NCBI GenBank assembly: GCA_017513865.1
Contig: JAFWMN010000008.1
Coordinates: 1 to 64,000, forward strand
Direction: 5' to 3'
DNA: 64,000 nucleotides
From: Bacilli bacterium
GTDB lineage: Bacteria; Bacillota_I; Bacilli_A; RF39; UBA660
Positions 37,221 to 45,687 of the stretch are shown here, in pieces. The translations under genes and the position numbers were made by a program. Under the pieces are notes generated by a model. That model was not told the origin of the DNA. It ran no database searches and saw only the letters and a program-made list of their open reading frames with translations. The stretch's first letter is position 1; each line of letters starts with the position of its first letter.

Positions 37221-39515
37221 ATGTTTGGCAATTTTGAAGAGGCTGCTAGAAAGGTTTTAGTAAATGCAAAAAAAGAAATGTATGATCTTCATCATCCTTA
37301 TGTATCTTCTGAACATTTATTACTTGCTATTTTAAAAAGTAATGATGAAATTGTTTTAAAATTAAAAAAATATGGTTTAGATTATAATGTGTTTAAAGAA
37401 GAGGTTATAAAAGTTTTAGGTAAGGGAAGTAAACCTAGCGAGTGGTTTTTATATACACCTTTATTAAAACGTATTTTAGAAAATGCGGTAACAGATGCGA
37501 AAGAAAATAATGATGGATTAGTAACAATAAATCATTTGTTTTTAAGTTTACTTGAAGAAGGTGAAGGTGTTGCGATTAGAATACTAATTGGAATGAATAT
37601 TGATATTGATGAGATATATAATGATTTTTCTTATAAATTAATAAATATAAAAAATAATAAGAAATTATTGTTGGAAGAGTTAGGCACTAATTTAAATAAG
37701 CAAGCTATTAACGGTGAGATTGATCCAGTAATTGGCAGAGATAAGGAAATAAAGAGAGTTTTGGAAATTTTATCTAGAAGATGTAAAAATAATCCCGTTT
37801 TAATCGGCGAAGCTGGAGTTGGTAAGACAGCTATCGTTGAAGCTATTGCAAGTATGATTGTAAATGGTGATGTTCCAATTTCATTAAAAGATAAAAGAAT
37901 AATTTGTTTAGATATGGCATCAGCAGTAGCTGGTACTAAATACCGTGGTGAATTTGAAGAGAGAATGAATAAAATATTAAAAGAAATAGAGGAAAATGAA
38001 GATATTATTTTATTTGTTGATGAGATTCATACTTTAGTTGGTGCTGGTGGGGCAGAAGGAGCAATTGATGCATCTAATATATTTAAACCAGCTTTAGCTA
38101 GAGGTAAAATTAGATGTATTGGGGCAACAACTACTTTGGAATATAAAAAATATATTGAAAAAGATAAGGCTTTGGAAAGGCGTTTTCAAAAGGTTTTAAT
38201 CGAAAAGCCCTCCAAAGAATCAGTTAAAGATATTTTAATGAATTTGAAAAAGATATATGAAGATTTTCATAATGTATTTATATCCTCAGATATTATAACT
38301 TTGATTATAGATTTATCGGATAAGTATATATATGATCGGAATGAGCCTGATAGGTCTATTGATATATTAGATGAAGTGTCGGCCATGGTTAATTTAAAAG
38401 AAAGTAGTGAAGTAATAGAGTATAAAATTAAGAAAAAAGAGTTAAAAGAGATAATTAGTAAAAAACGCTATGCTATTATAAAAAACAACTTTAAAGAAGC
38501 TAGTAAATTAAAGAAAGAAGAATATAAACTTATGGATATAATAAATAACTTGGAATTAGACTTTTATAAACATAAGAAAAAAAGAGTAACAAAAAAGGAT
38601 GTGGCTGAAGTGATTAGTATTAAATCAGGAATTCCGGTTTATGAAATTTTGAATGATAAAAAGATGGTAATAAAGGAAACTAATAATTTATTTAAGCAAA
38701 AGATATTGGGTCAAGATAAAGCTATAAATGAGATGATAAATATTACTAAAAAAATAAAATTAGGTTTTAATGATAAGTGTTATTCTATTTTGTTTTGTGG
38801 TCCTTCTGGTGTTGGAAAAACAGCTTTAGCAACATTATTTGGGGAAAATTTAGTTGGTGATAATGTTATTAAACTAGATATGAGTGAATATAAAGAAGCT
38901 CATAGTATTAGTAAAATTATCGGTAGTCCTCCAGGGTATGTTGGATATGATGATATTAGTATTCTAGATACTATTAAAAACAAGCCTAATTCTGTTTTAA
39001 TTTTAGATGAAATTGAAAAGGCACATAGTAATATTATTAATTTATTTTTAGGTGTTTTAGATGAAGGAATTATGAAAAGTAGTAATGGAGATATTGTAAA
39101 TTTTGATAATGTTATAATTATAATGACTTCTAATTTGGGTTATTTAAATAATAGTGTTGGTTTCAGTAATATAATAAACAAAAATACCAAATTAAATGAA
39201 AATTTTTCTATTCCTTTTATGAATAGAGTAGACAATGTTATTTTATTTAATTATCTTACTTTAGATAATGTAAGGGAAATAATAAAAATTAGACTTGATG
39301 TTTTAAAGAGGAAATATAAAGATAAAATTAGTGTTAAAATCAATAAAGATATTTATGATGAAATCTTAAAGTTGTCAAATTATGAAATATATGGGGCTAG
39401 AAAAATTGATAAAATAATAAGAGATAAAATCGAAAATCAAATTATAGATGGTATTATAAATGATGATAAGATGGTAAATATTAATTTATCGTATGGAAAA
39501 ACAGAGGTTTTTTAG
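37221..39515 (+). CDS. clpC: Clp protease ATPase ClpC
   Basis: 764 residues. A Clp N domain (YVSSEHLLLAI) comes first. AAA-1 has GEAGVGKTAIVE near residue 198. A middle part carries a UVR-like FKEASKLKKEEYKL. AAA-2 has GPSGVGKTALA near 530 and ends in KIDKIIRDKIENQI. It unfolds substrates for ClpP. The ctsR-mcsA-mcsB genes of the Bacillus operon are not present. AAGGAG precedes the start. The last four bases overlap the end of asnB on the other strand. Confidence 0.94.
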   Translation: MFGNFEEAARKVLVNAKKEMYDLHHPYVSSEHLLLAILKSNDEIVLKLKKYGLDYNVFKEEVIKVLGKGSKPSEWFLYTPLLKRILENAVTDAKENNDGLVTINHLFLSLLEEGEGVAIRILIGMNIDIDEIYNDFSYKLINIKNNKKLLLEELGTNLNKQAINGEIDPVIGRDKEIKRVLEILSRRCKNNPVLIGEAGVGKTAIVEAIASMIVNGDVPISLKDKRIICLDMASAVAGTKYRGEFEERMNKILKEIEENEDIILFVDEIHTLVGAGGAEGAIDASNIFKPALARGKIRCIGATTTLEYKKYIEKDKALERRFQKVLIEKPSKESVKDILMNLKKIYEDFHNVFISSDIITLIIDLSDKYIYDRNEPDRSIDILDEVSAMVNLKESSEVIEYKIKKKELKEIISKKRYAIIKNNFKEASKLKKEEYKLMDIINNLELDFYKHKKKRVTKKDVAEVISIKSGIPVYEILNDKKMVIKETNNLFKQKILGQDKAINEMINITKKIKLGFNDKCYSILFCGPSGVGKTALATLFGENLVGDNVIKLDMSEYKEAHSISKIIGSPPGYVGYDDISILDTIKNKPNSVLILDEIEKAHSNIINLFLGVLDEGIMKSSNGDIVNFDNVIIIMTSNLGYLNNSVGFSNIINKNTKLNENFSIPFMNRVDNVILFNYLTLDNVREIIKIRLDVLKRKYKDKISVKINKDIYDEILKLSNYEIYGARKIDKIIRDKIENQIIDGIINDDKMVNINLSYGKTEVF

Positions 39516-39530
39516 GCCTCTGTTTTAAAA
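39497..39530. terminator. Bidirectional terminator between clpC and asnB
   Basis: AAAACAGAGG and CCTCTGTTTT form a ten-base stem covering both stop codons of the convergent genes. Confidence 0.85.
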
Positions 39531-41350
39531 TCTATAAAAAATGTTTTATACCACACGAGAAAAACATATACAGTCCATAGTTTTCTACAATGGTTTTTCT
39601 TTGATTTATAGTGTTCTTCTAACATCTTTAATAGTTTTTCCCTATTAAAGAAATCTTTAGTGAAATCTTCTTCAAATATTTCTTTTACAATATTATAATA
39701 TTTTTCTTCTCTAAACCATTTAATGATTGGTACTGGAAAGCCTTTTTTTCTTCTTTTATACCATTCTTCTGGTATTCTTTTTGATGCAGCTTTTCTTAAT
39801 GCATATTTAGTTGTATTATGAGATATTTTATGTTCGGTGGGTATGGTTTTAGCCAATTTAAATACTTCTTTATCTAGTATAGGTACTCTTAGTTCTAAGG
39901 AATTTGCCATACTCATTTTATCGGCTTTAAGTAAAATGTCATTTGGAAGCCAAAAATACATATCTAAATATTGCATTTTAGTTACGTCATCTCTGCCTTT
40001 TACTTTATCAAAGTATGGTTTTGTTATATCTTGGAAAGTAGTATCATTTTGATAGTTTGGATTTAAGATGTCGTTGGCTTCTTTGTTATCAAAAATAAAG
40101 GCATTTCCAACATAGTATTCTTCAATTTTTGATCCACCTTTGGTTAAAAAGTTTTTTCCATGAAAACTTGGGAAAGGGGATACTAATTTTTTTATAAACT
40201 TTCTTATAAAAAATGGTAATTTACGATATTTTTTTAATTTTGAGTCTTCATCATATGAGGTATATCCACCAAATAATTCATCAGCCCCTTCTCCTGATAA
40301 AACAACTTTAACATCTTTAGCAGCTAATTTTGATAAAAAGTATAGAGGGACTGCTGATAAATTAGCAGTTGGTTCATCGGCATAATATTGAACTTTATCA
40401 ATGCTTTCAAAAAAGTCATCAGCATTTATTAATTCATTTTTATTTTGGATTCCTAACATATCAGATAGATCTTTTGCCATTGGTACTTCATTAAAGTCTT
40501 TATAGTCAAAGCCTACTGAGAATGTTTTATCTGGTTTTAAATAACTTACAACATATGATGAATCAATTCCACCTGATAGGTAAGCTCCTACTGGGACATC
40601 ACTTATGATGTGATAATCAATTGATTTAGTAATAGTTTTATCTATGTTATCGACGAGCTCATTTAAATCTTGGACCATTGGTTTAAAATTAATGTCGTAA
40701 TATTTTTCAATTTGTAATCTATTTATTTTGTAATCATATTTAAAGTAGTGTCCTGGTCTTAATTTATATACACCTTTAAAAAAGGTTTCATCTAATACTG
40801 AAGTTTGAAATGTTAAATAAGGTTTTAAGGCGTTTTTGTTAACTTCTTTTTTAAAATCTTTATGATATAGGAGACTTTTTATTTCTGAGGCATACATAAA
40901 TGTTCCATTCATGTTCGCATAGTAGAAAGGTTTTTGACCGAAATGATCTCTAGCTCCAAATAATATTTCATTTTTTTTGTCCCATATTACGAAGGCAAAC
41001 ATGCCTCTTAATCTATCTAGTATTTTTTCTTTATATTCTTCGTATCCGTGCAAGATTACTTCAGTATCGGAGTTTGTTTTAAAAATATGTCCTTTTTCTA
41101 TTAAATCTTTTTTTATTTCTTTAAAGTTATATATTTCACCATTATAGGTAATTACCATAGAATCATCTTCATTGGTCATCGGTTGTCTTCCAGTTTTTAA
41201 ATCGATAATTGATAATCTTCTAAACCCCATAGCAATATTATCATCTTTATAGTATGATTCATCATCTGGTCCTCTATGAGCGATAGCATTATTCATTTTC
41301 TTTATTTGGTCTTTATCTTTTTTGTTTACGTATCCACAAAATCCACACAT
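39512..41350 (-). CDS. asnB: Glutamine-hydrolysing asparagine synthetase family (AsnB/AsnH)
   Basis: 612 residues. MCGFCGYVNK provides the N-terminal nucleophile Cys2 of the glutaminase domain, with RLSIIDLKTGRQPM and YNGEIYN. The synthetase domain has the PP-loop SGGIDSSYV and later VVLSGEGADELFGGY. Usual role is Asp to Asn, but the gene is third in an operon with a racemase and an ATP-grasp ligase. In Lactococcus the related AsnH amidates D-Asp in the peptidoglycan cross-bridge, and that role fits the neighbours here. GGTGATA precedes the ATG. Confidence 0.93.
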   Translation of the reverse strand: MCGFCGYVNKKDKDQIKKMNNAIAHRGPDDESYYKDDNIAMGFRRLSIIDLKTGRQPMTNEDDSMVITYNGEIYNFKEIKKDLIEKGHIFKTNSDTEVILHGYEEYKEKILDRLRGMFAFVIWDKKNEILFGARDHFGQKPFYYANMNGTFMYASEIKSLLYHKDFKKEVNKNALKPYLTFQTSVLDETFFKGVYKLRPGHYFKYDYKINRLQIEKYYDINFKPMVQDLNELVDNIDKTITKSIDYHIISDVPVGAYLSGGIDSSYVVSYLKPDKTFSVGFDYKDFNEVPMAKDLSDMLGIQNKNELINADDFFESIDKVQYYADEPTANLSAVPLYFLSKLAAKDVKVVLSGEGADELFGGYTSYDEDSKLKKYRKLPFFIRKFIKKLVSPFPSFHGKNFLTKGGSKIEEYYVGNAFIFDNKEANDILNPNYQNDTTFQDITKPYFDKVKGRDDVTKMQYLDMYFWLPNDILLKADKMSMANSLELRVPILDKEVFKLAKTIPTEHKISHNTTKYALRKAASKRIPEEWYKRRKKGFPVPIIKWFREEKYYNIVKEIFEEDFTKDFFNREKLLKMLEEHYKSKKNHCRKLWTVYVFLVWYKTFFIDFKTEA

Positions 41351-41362
41351 ATTATCACCTTT

Positions 41363-42571
41363 CTAGCTTTTCCAGTAGCCATTTTTATAATCTTTATAAT
41401 ACCTAAAATGTTTTCTTATTAAAAATAGTATTCTTTTAAATGGCATATCTTTTTTATATAAAAGAGGGTATACCACTTTTTTCTTTCTATATAATTTTAA
41501 AATTTCTTTTTTAAATTTTTCATTTTTAACATATTTTTTGATAATTCCTTTAGGAACGTATGTTAATCCAATGTTTTCTTTAACAATTTTAAATTCATTA
41601 GTTTTATTGTATACTAAATCATCAACGACACATTTTACTAAGTTATATCCAGCTGCACTTACATAGTAACTGCATCTTCCTTGTCTAGCATTTATTTCTA
41701 ATATTTTATATTTTTTATCTCTGTAGTCATATTTTATATCTAATTCAGCTAACCCCTTGAATTTTATTTTTTCCATGAAGTTTTTAAATTCTAAAACTGT
41801 TTTTTCATTATAGCCATTTGTGTTATAACCATTAATTAAACAAGCAGCATTACCAACCATATTTTCAGTATGTTCTTGAAGGCCAATTTGGGCGAAAGAT
41901 ATAAATTCACATTTACTTTTTGTGTTACAGTATACAACACTATCAAATAGACTACTATCATCACCAGGAATATATTCTTGAATAATTAAGGTATCATTAT
42001 AATCACTGTTTTTAAAATAATTGATTGTTTCATTTACTTCTTTCATACTGTTTAATTTATATATTTTCTTTTTTCCTTTGAAGTCTATGTGATTAAAGGT
42101 GATAACATTACTTGGCTTTATAATAACTGGGAAGTCAAAATCAATATTTAATTTGTCATTTAGATTATATATTATTGTTTTTGGAAGTAATCCTGAATTA
42201 CCATATGTTTCATAAAATTTATCTTTCATCATAAGTGTATCTATAAAATCTAAATCAACATAGTTAAAAACGATTCTTTTATCTAATTTATTTTTATTTG
42301 CTACTAGGAATCTTGCATATGTTTCATTAGTTGCGATGCATACTATTTTTTTAGCATCTATATTTTTGACATAATCATTCATGATTTTGGGAAAATCTTT
42401 TTGATTCCATAATTTATTATCGTAAGTAGCATCTATTATGCTTGAATGATTAGTAAAACTCATTGGTTTTACTGATATAAGTTTTACTTTTCTGTTATAA
42501 GCTTCATGGGCACACCTTGCCATATAGTAAGCATTGGCATCACTTCCAATTATTATTACTTCAAAGTCCAT
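41363..42571 (-). CDS. ATP-grasp ligase, probable D-aspartate ligase
   Basis: 402 residues. An N-terminal Rossmann-like domain (FEVIIIGSDANAYYMARCAHE) precedes an ATP-grasp core with FPVIIKPSN, LIIQEYIPG, and the metal site LEINARQGR. Overall form and length resemble Aslfm/AslA, which attach D-Asp to the lysine of the peptidoglycan precursor. Position between alr and asnB supports this. A different carboxylate-amine ligation cannot be excluded. AAGGAGG precedes the start; gaps to both neighbours are about 11 bases. Confidence 0.7.
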   Translation of the reverse strand: MDFEVIIIGSDANAYYMARCAHEAYNRKVKLISVKPMSFTNHSSIIDATYDNKLWNQKDFPKIMNDYVKNIDAKKIVCIATNETYARFLVANKNKLDKRIVFNYVDLDFIDTLMMKDKFYETYGNSGLLPKTIIYNLNDKLNIDFDFPVIIKPSNVITFNHIDFKGKKKIYKLNSMKEVNETINYFKNSDYNDTLIIQEYIPGDDSSLFDSVVYCNTKSKCEFISFAQIGLQEHTENMVGNAACLINGYNTNGYNEKTVLEFKNFMEKIKFKGLAELDIKYDYRDKKYKILEINARQGRCSYYVSAAGYNLVKCVVDDLVYNKTNEFKIVKENIGLTYVPKGIIKKYVKNEKFKKEILKLYRKKKVVYPLLYKKDMPFKRILFLIRKHFRYYKDYKNGYWKS

Positions 42572-42582
42572 GATGTTCCTCC

Positions 42583-43737
42583 TTAATATTTAATTTCAGT
42601 AATTTTACCTTTTTCTTTATAAATTCTAGGCACTCTATTTGTGATAGAAATTAGTAGGGTATAAGCACTTACACCTAATTCTTTACTTCTTTTTTTAATG
42701 TCATCATAAATGATAACATCGTCATTTAATTTTACAGTATCATCAATTTTAACGGAGATCATATCCATACCGATTTCACCAATTATTTTATACTCTTTAT
42801 TATTTATTCTTACTGTTAAGTTTTCATTATTTTTGAGTATTCCATCAGCAAAGCCAATAGGGATTATAGCTATTTTTATGTCTTCTATAGCTATGTATTT
42901 AGCACCGTATCCAACATATTCACCTTTTTTAACATCTTTTATACTCATAACTGTTGAGTGTAGTGTTAAAGCAGTTTTTAATTTTAAATTATTTTTATAA
43001 GTAATAGGGGAAATATTATGTTTTTTTAGATAAAAATCTCTTTTAATTTTTCTTAACCCTGTTGGTTCATTCATGTTTTGGTCAAAACCATACATAATAA
43101 TTCCTAACCTTATACCGTTTGCGAAATCTATTTTAGGGTGGGTTACTAACGTAAGAGATCTGCCTAAATGAACGATTGGTATTTTATTTAAATCTATAAG
43201 TGAAGTTATTTCTTTAAAATTATCTATAGCTTCGTCATAGTGTTTATCCCATATACCGCTAGTTCCAAAATGGGTATATATTCCTTCTAGGGTAATTTTA
43301 CTATCTAGTAATTTTTCATATACTTCTTTTACTTCGTTTTTGTTTTTAAAACCTAATCTATTCATGCCACTGTCAATTTTGATGTGAGCTTTTATTTTTT
43401 TGTTTAAGTCTATGGTATTAAAGTAATTCATGTCAGTTATAGTTATAGTAATGTTTTCTTTTTCGCAGATGTTTAAATATTCACTATCAATTTTTTCTAA
43501 ACATAAAATTGGAATATCTTTATTTCTTTTTCTTATATTTAGACATTCTTCTAAAGAGGAAGCTGCTAGATAGTTTATTCCGCCTTTAATTAACGAATTT
43601 ATAATGTAATCTCCATGGCCATAGGCGTTTGCTTTTACAATTCCTATGTAATAATCATAGTTATAATTTTCTTTGATATTTTCTATATTGTTTGTTAAAA
43701 CATCGCAGTCTATTTCTGCATAAGTTTTTCTCATCAT
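42583..43737 (-). CDS. alr: Alanine racemase
   Basis: 384 residues, PLP fold type III. The PLP lysine lies in VKANAYGHGD near residue 34, and YGAKYIAIED with IGFADG holds the C-terminal active-site region. MNRLGF and HFGTSG are also typical. It makes D-Ala, and in this operon might also supply another D-amino acid. It is the first gene of the operon, starting after GTGGTGAT. Adjacent ATG codons (43737 and 43734) make the exact start uncertain by one residue. Confidence 0.95.
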   Translation of the reverse strand: MMRKTYAEIDCDVLTNNIENIKENYNYDYYIGIVKANAYGHGDYIINSLIKGGINYLAASSLEECLNIRKRNKDIPILCLEKIDSEYLNICEKENITITITDMNYFNTIDLNKKIKAHIKIDSGMNRLGFKNKNEVKEVYEKLLDSKITLEGIYTHFGTSGIWDKHYDEAIDNFKEITSLIDLNKIPIVHLGRSLTLVTHPKIDFANGIRLGIIMYGFDQNMNEPTGLRKIKRDFYLKKHNISPITYKNNLKLKTALTLHSTVMSIKDVKKGEYVGYGAKYIAIEDIKIAIIPIGFADGILKNNENLTVRINNKEYKIIGEIGMDMISVKIDDTVKLNDDVIIYDDIKKRSKELGVSAYTLLISITNRVPRIYKEKGKITEIKY

Positions 43738-43845
43738 AATATCACCACTATTATTTTACCAAATATAGATTTATAAGTAAATTAAATGGGGTATTAATTG
43801 TTATAAAAAAATAATCATTTTAGGACACATAAAAAAATTAAAAAA

Positions 43846-43874
43846 GTTTTTCCACATTTTGGTTGTGGAAAACT
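43846..43874. repeat. Inverted pair of DnaA-box-like 9-mers
   Basis: TTTTCCACA (43848-43856) and its complement TGTGGAAAA (43864-43872) are separated by seven bases. Both fit the relaxed DnaA box TTWTNCACA. As RNA they would form a 10-11 base hairpin. They lie in the divergent gap between alr and the pseudo-zincin gene. Confidence 0.5.
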
Positions 43875-43970
43875 CTTGAAAAATAAGGAAAAAGTAAAGA
43901 TTTAGTAAACATAAGTGTCTAATAAGTGTCAAAAAAATTTGGCAAAATCATATACAAACAAAGATTGATG

Positions 43971-43979
43971 TGCTATAAT
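43971..43979 (+). promoter_or_regulatory. Extended -10 promoter
   Basis: TGCTATAAT, an extended -10 box, 21 bases before the start at 44000; the -35 is weak. Confidence 0.6.
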
Positions 43980-43999
43980 TTGTGTAGGTGATTAAGATT

Positions 44000-44533
44000 A
44001 TGCTTGAAGAAATCAAAGTCATACTTGACGGTAATCAAAGTATTACAGGAGAAGTTAAAGATAACCTTTTAGAATTAATAACGATCTTTAATAATATGTT
44101 TAAAGACGTTAGTTTAGAGACTTTGAAAGACAGACTTAAGAGCTTGAAGATAAAAAGGGAAAGTATGTATTTAGCTAAACTTCCATGTGAATATAAACCA
44201 TTTAATAATGAAATTGTTATTAATGTAGGAAGATTTGAAGAGTGTGATGCGAAACATTGGCTTATGCATGCACTTCTTGGAATTATTACTGCTAAAGATA
44301 GTTATTATGGCTTTAATAATTCAGAAAATACTTTTATTGCTTTAAACGAAGGCTATACTGAAATACTTACTAATAATTTAGTTGGTGATGTAGATAATAA
44401 TTTTTTTACTAACGAAATTATTATAACCAATTTAATTGGTAAAGTAATTGGTGAAAATGTTTTGTATGAAGCTTATTTTAGTAATGATTCAGAAAAATTA
44501 TTAAAAGCAATGGTTGAAGCGGAGGAAAAATAG
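44000..44533 (+). CDS. Zincin-like protein lacking the catalytic glutamate
   Basis: 177 residues, soluble. HWLMHALLGII near residue 90 stands where zincins have HExxH, but Glu is replaced by Trp. About 35 residues on, ALNEGYTEILTN matches the second, glutamate-bearing motif of such families. So it looks like an inactive relative or a changed metal site. AGGTG favours the ATG at 44000 over a GTG at 43988. It is followed after two bases by a 75-residue gene. Function unknown. Confidence 0.6.
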   Translation: MLEEIKVILDGNQSITGEVKDNLLELITIFNNMFKDVSLETLKDRLKSLKIKRESMYLAKLPCEYKPFNNEIVINVGRFEECDAKHWLMHALLGIITAKDSYYGFNNSENTFIALNEGYTEILTNNLVGDVDNNFFTNEIIITNLIGKVIGENVLYEAYFSNDSEKLLKAMVEAEEK

Positions 44534-44535
44534 TT

Positions 44536-44763
44536 ATGGGTATATTGGATGCTAATAATGCGGCGAATAAAGGATATTTAGAACATGTTAATAATGTTGA
44601 AGGTGTAAAACAGAGATTAACAGAAACAGTGGCAGAGTTATGTGCAGCAAAACCTGAATTAATAGAGGAAGCTAAATTATATACAGGAACTGGTGTTTAT
44701 TCTGATGACGCAGTTATTAATTCTATGCAGAAAGAGGCACCATCACAAACTTTAGGGATGTAA
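44536..44763 (+). CDS. Small protein, unknown
   Basis: 75 residues, helical, with AELCAAKPELIEEAK in the middle. No motif or membrane segment. GGAGG precedes the start; it follows the pseudo-zincin gene by two bases and shares its terminator, so the two likely work together. Confidence 0.6.
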   Translation: MGILDANNAANKGYLEHVNNVEGVKQRLTETVAELCAAKPELIEEAKLYTGTGVYSDDAVINSMQKEAPSQTLGM

Positions 44764-44786
44764 GCTATCTTTTAATAGCTTTTTTA
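44762..44786 (+). terminator. Terminator of the pseudo-zincin operon
   Basis: AAGCTAT and ATAGCTT stem followed by T's. Confidence 0.75.
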
Positions 44787-44796
44787 TAAAAATAAA

Positions 44797-44820
44797 AACG
44801 ACATAAGTCGTTATTTTTTT
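44797..44820 (-). terminator. Terminator of tRNA-Lys
   Basis: AACGAC-TTAT-GTCGTT on the minus strand, followed by TTTATTTT. Confidence 0.75.
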
Positions 44821-44822
44821 AC

Positions 44823-44898
44823 TGGTGACCCCTTAGGGATTCGAACCCTAGACCCACTGATTAAGAGTCAGTTGCTCTACCAACTGAGCTAAGGAGTC
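44823..44898 (-). tRNA. tRNA-Lys (anticodon CTT)
   Basis: Minus strand cloverleaf with acceptor GACTCCT, D arm GCTC/GAGC, anticodon loop CTCTTAA (CTT), T arm with GTTCGAATC, and encoded ACCA. Confidence 0.94.
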
Positions 44899-44993
44899 AT
44901 TTGCTTCTCATAAAGTATATCACGAAAATAAAAAAAATGAAATACTAATTGTTATAAAAATAGTGTTAAATTGATTTTTTTTGTAAAAAATGC

Positions 44994-45022
44994 TTGTCAA
45001 AATTCATAAAATAAGGTATACT
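44994..45022 (+). promoter_or_regulatory. Promoter of the tRNA-Ile/tRNA-Glu pair
   Basis: TTGTCA (44994-44999), 17-base spacer, TATACT (45017-45022). Confidence 0.8.
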
Positions 45023-45042
45023 TAAAAAGTCAAATGACATTT

Positions 45043-45119
<77 letters not shown>

Positions 45120-45124
45120 GTTTT

Positions 45125-45200
45125 GGCCTGTTGGTGAAGCGGTTAACACACGTGCCTTTCACGCACGCATTCATGGGTTCAAATCCCGTACAGGTCACCA
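45125..45200 (+). tRNA. tRNA-Glu (anticodon TTC)
   Basis: Acceptor GGCCTGT, anticodon stem CGTGC/GCACG around loop CTTTCAC (TTC), T arm GGGTTCAAATCCC, and 3' ACCA. Five bases after tRNA-Ile, so co-transcribed. Confidence 0.95.
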
Positions 45201-45210
45201 TTTTGTAAAT

Positions 45211-45233
45211 AAAAGTCTTAATAGACTTTTTTT
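45211..45233 (+). terminator. Terminator of the tRNA pair
   Basis: AAAGTCT and AGACTTT stem, then a T-run. Confidence 0.8.
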
Positions 45234-45271
45234 GTTGAAAAAATTATATAATTATTATATAATTTATGTAT

Positions 45272-45345
45272 GCCGCAATAGTATAATGGTATTACGAAGC
45301 AATGGTAATGCTTTAATCGGTGTTCAATTCACCGTTGCGGCACCA
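45272..45345 (+). tRNA. tRNA-Thr (anticodon GGT)
   Basis: 74 bases. Acceptor GCCGCAA/TTGCGGC is perfect, anticodon stem AAGCA/TGCTT encloses ATGGTAA (GGT, reads ACC and ACT), T arm contains GTTCAATTC, and ACCA is encoded. The D arm (AGTATAATGGTATTAC) is short and resembles that of tRNA-Gly, unlike the usual tRNA-Thr. Confidence 0.9.
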
Positions 45346-45353
45346 TTTAAAAA

Positions 45354-45377
45354 TAACCGTTTTTTAAACGGTTTTTA
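45354..45377 (+). terminator. Terminator of tRNA-Thr(GGT)
   Basis: AACCGTT and AACGGTT stem with a T-run. Confidence 0.8.
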
Positions 45378-45496
45378 TAATTATCTTTTTTTAATAATTT
45401 ATATGTGATATAATTGTTTTGTTAAAATTCTTTTAATTATTGTGATAGGAATTTATACATAAGAAGTAAATAAAGTTATTAATAGGGAGGAATAAG

Positions 45497-45634
45497 ATGG
45501 AAGGAAAAAACTGTAATTGTTCACCTGAATGTACTTGTGGTTGTCAAGATGATAAAGAATGTACTTGTAATGGCGAATGTACATGTGGTGAAGAAAACAA
45601 CTGTGGTTCTGAATGTACATGTGAAGAAAAATAG
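45497..45634 (+). CDS. Metallothionein-like cysteine-rich small protein
   Basis: 45 residues, 12 of them Cys, arranged mostly as CxC: NCNC, ECTCGC, ECTC, ECTC, NNC, ECTC. The other residues are mainly Glu, Asn, Gly, Thr and Asp, with no aromatic residue, as in metallothioneins. It should bind soft metals such as Zn, Cd or Cu, or act as a redox buffer. GGGAGG lies seven bases before the ATG. A GAAA-loop terminator overlaps the stop, so this is a complete single-gene unit. It does not closely match the SmtA family that I know, so family assignment is open. Confidence 0.75.
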   Translation: MEGKNCNCSPECTCGCQDDKECTCNGECTCGEENNCGSECTCEEK

Positions 45635-45650
45635 GGAAACCTATTTTTTT
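45628..45650 (+). terminator. GAAA-loop terminator of the Cys-rich gene
   Basis: AATAGG-GAAA-CCTATT then T's. Confidence 0.85.
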
Positions 45651-45687
45651 ATTATTGAACGTGGTATACTTATGTGGGGAGTTATAT

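Noticed and set aside
43988..43999. GTG/TTG starts upstream of many genes (also 4953, 13444, 17978, 21464, 24367, 45655)
   Set aside because: In each case a well-spaced AGGTGAT- or GGAGG-type site precedes a later ATG that matches the family N-terminus; only 47758, 61337 and 8533 keep a non-ATG start.
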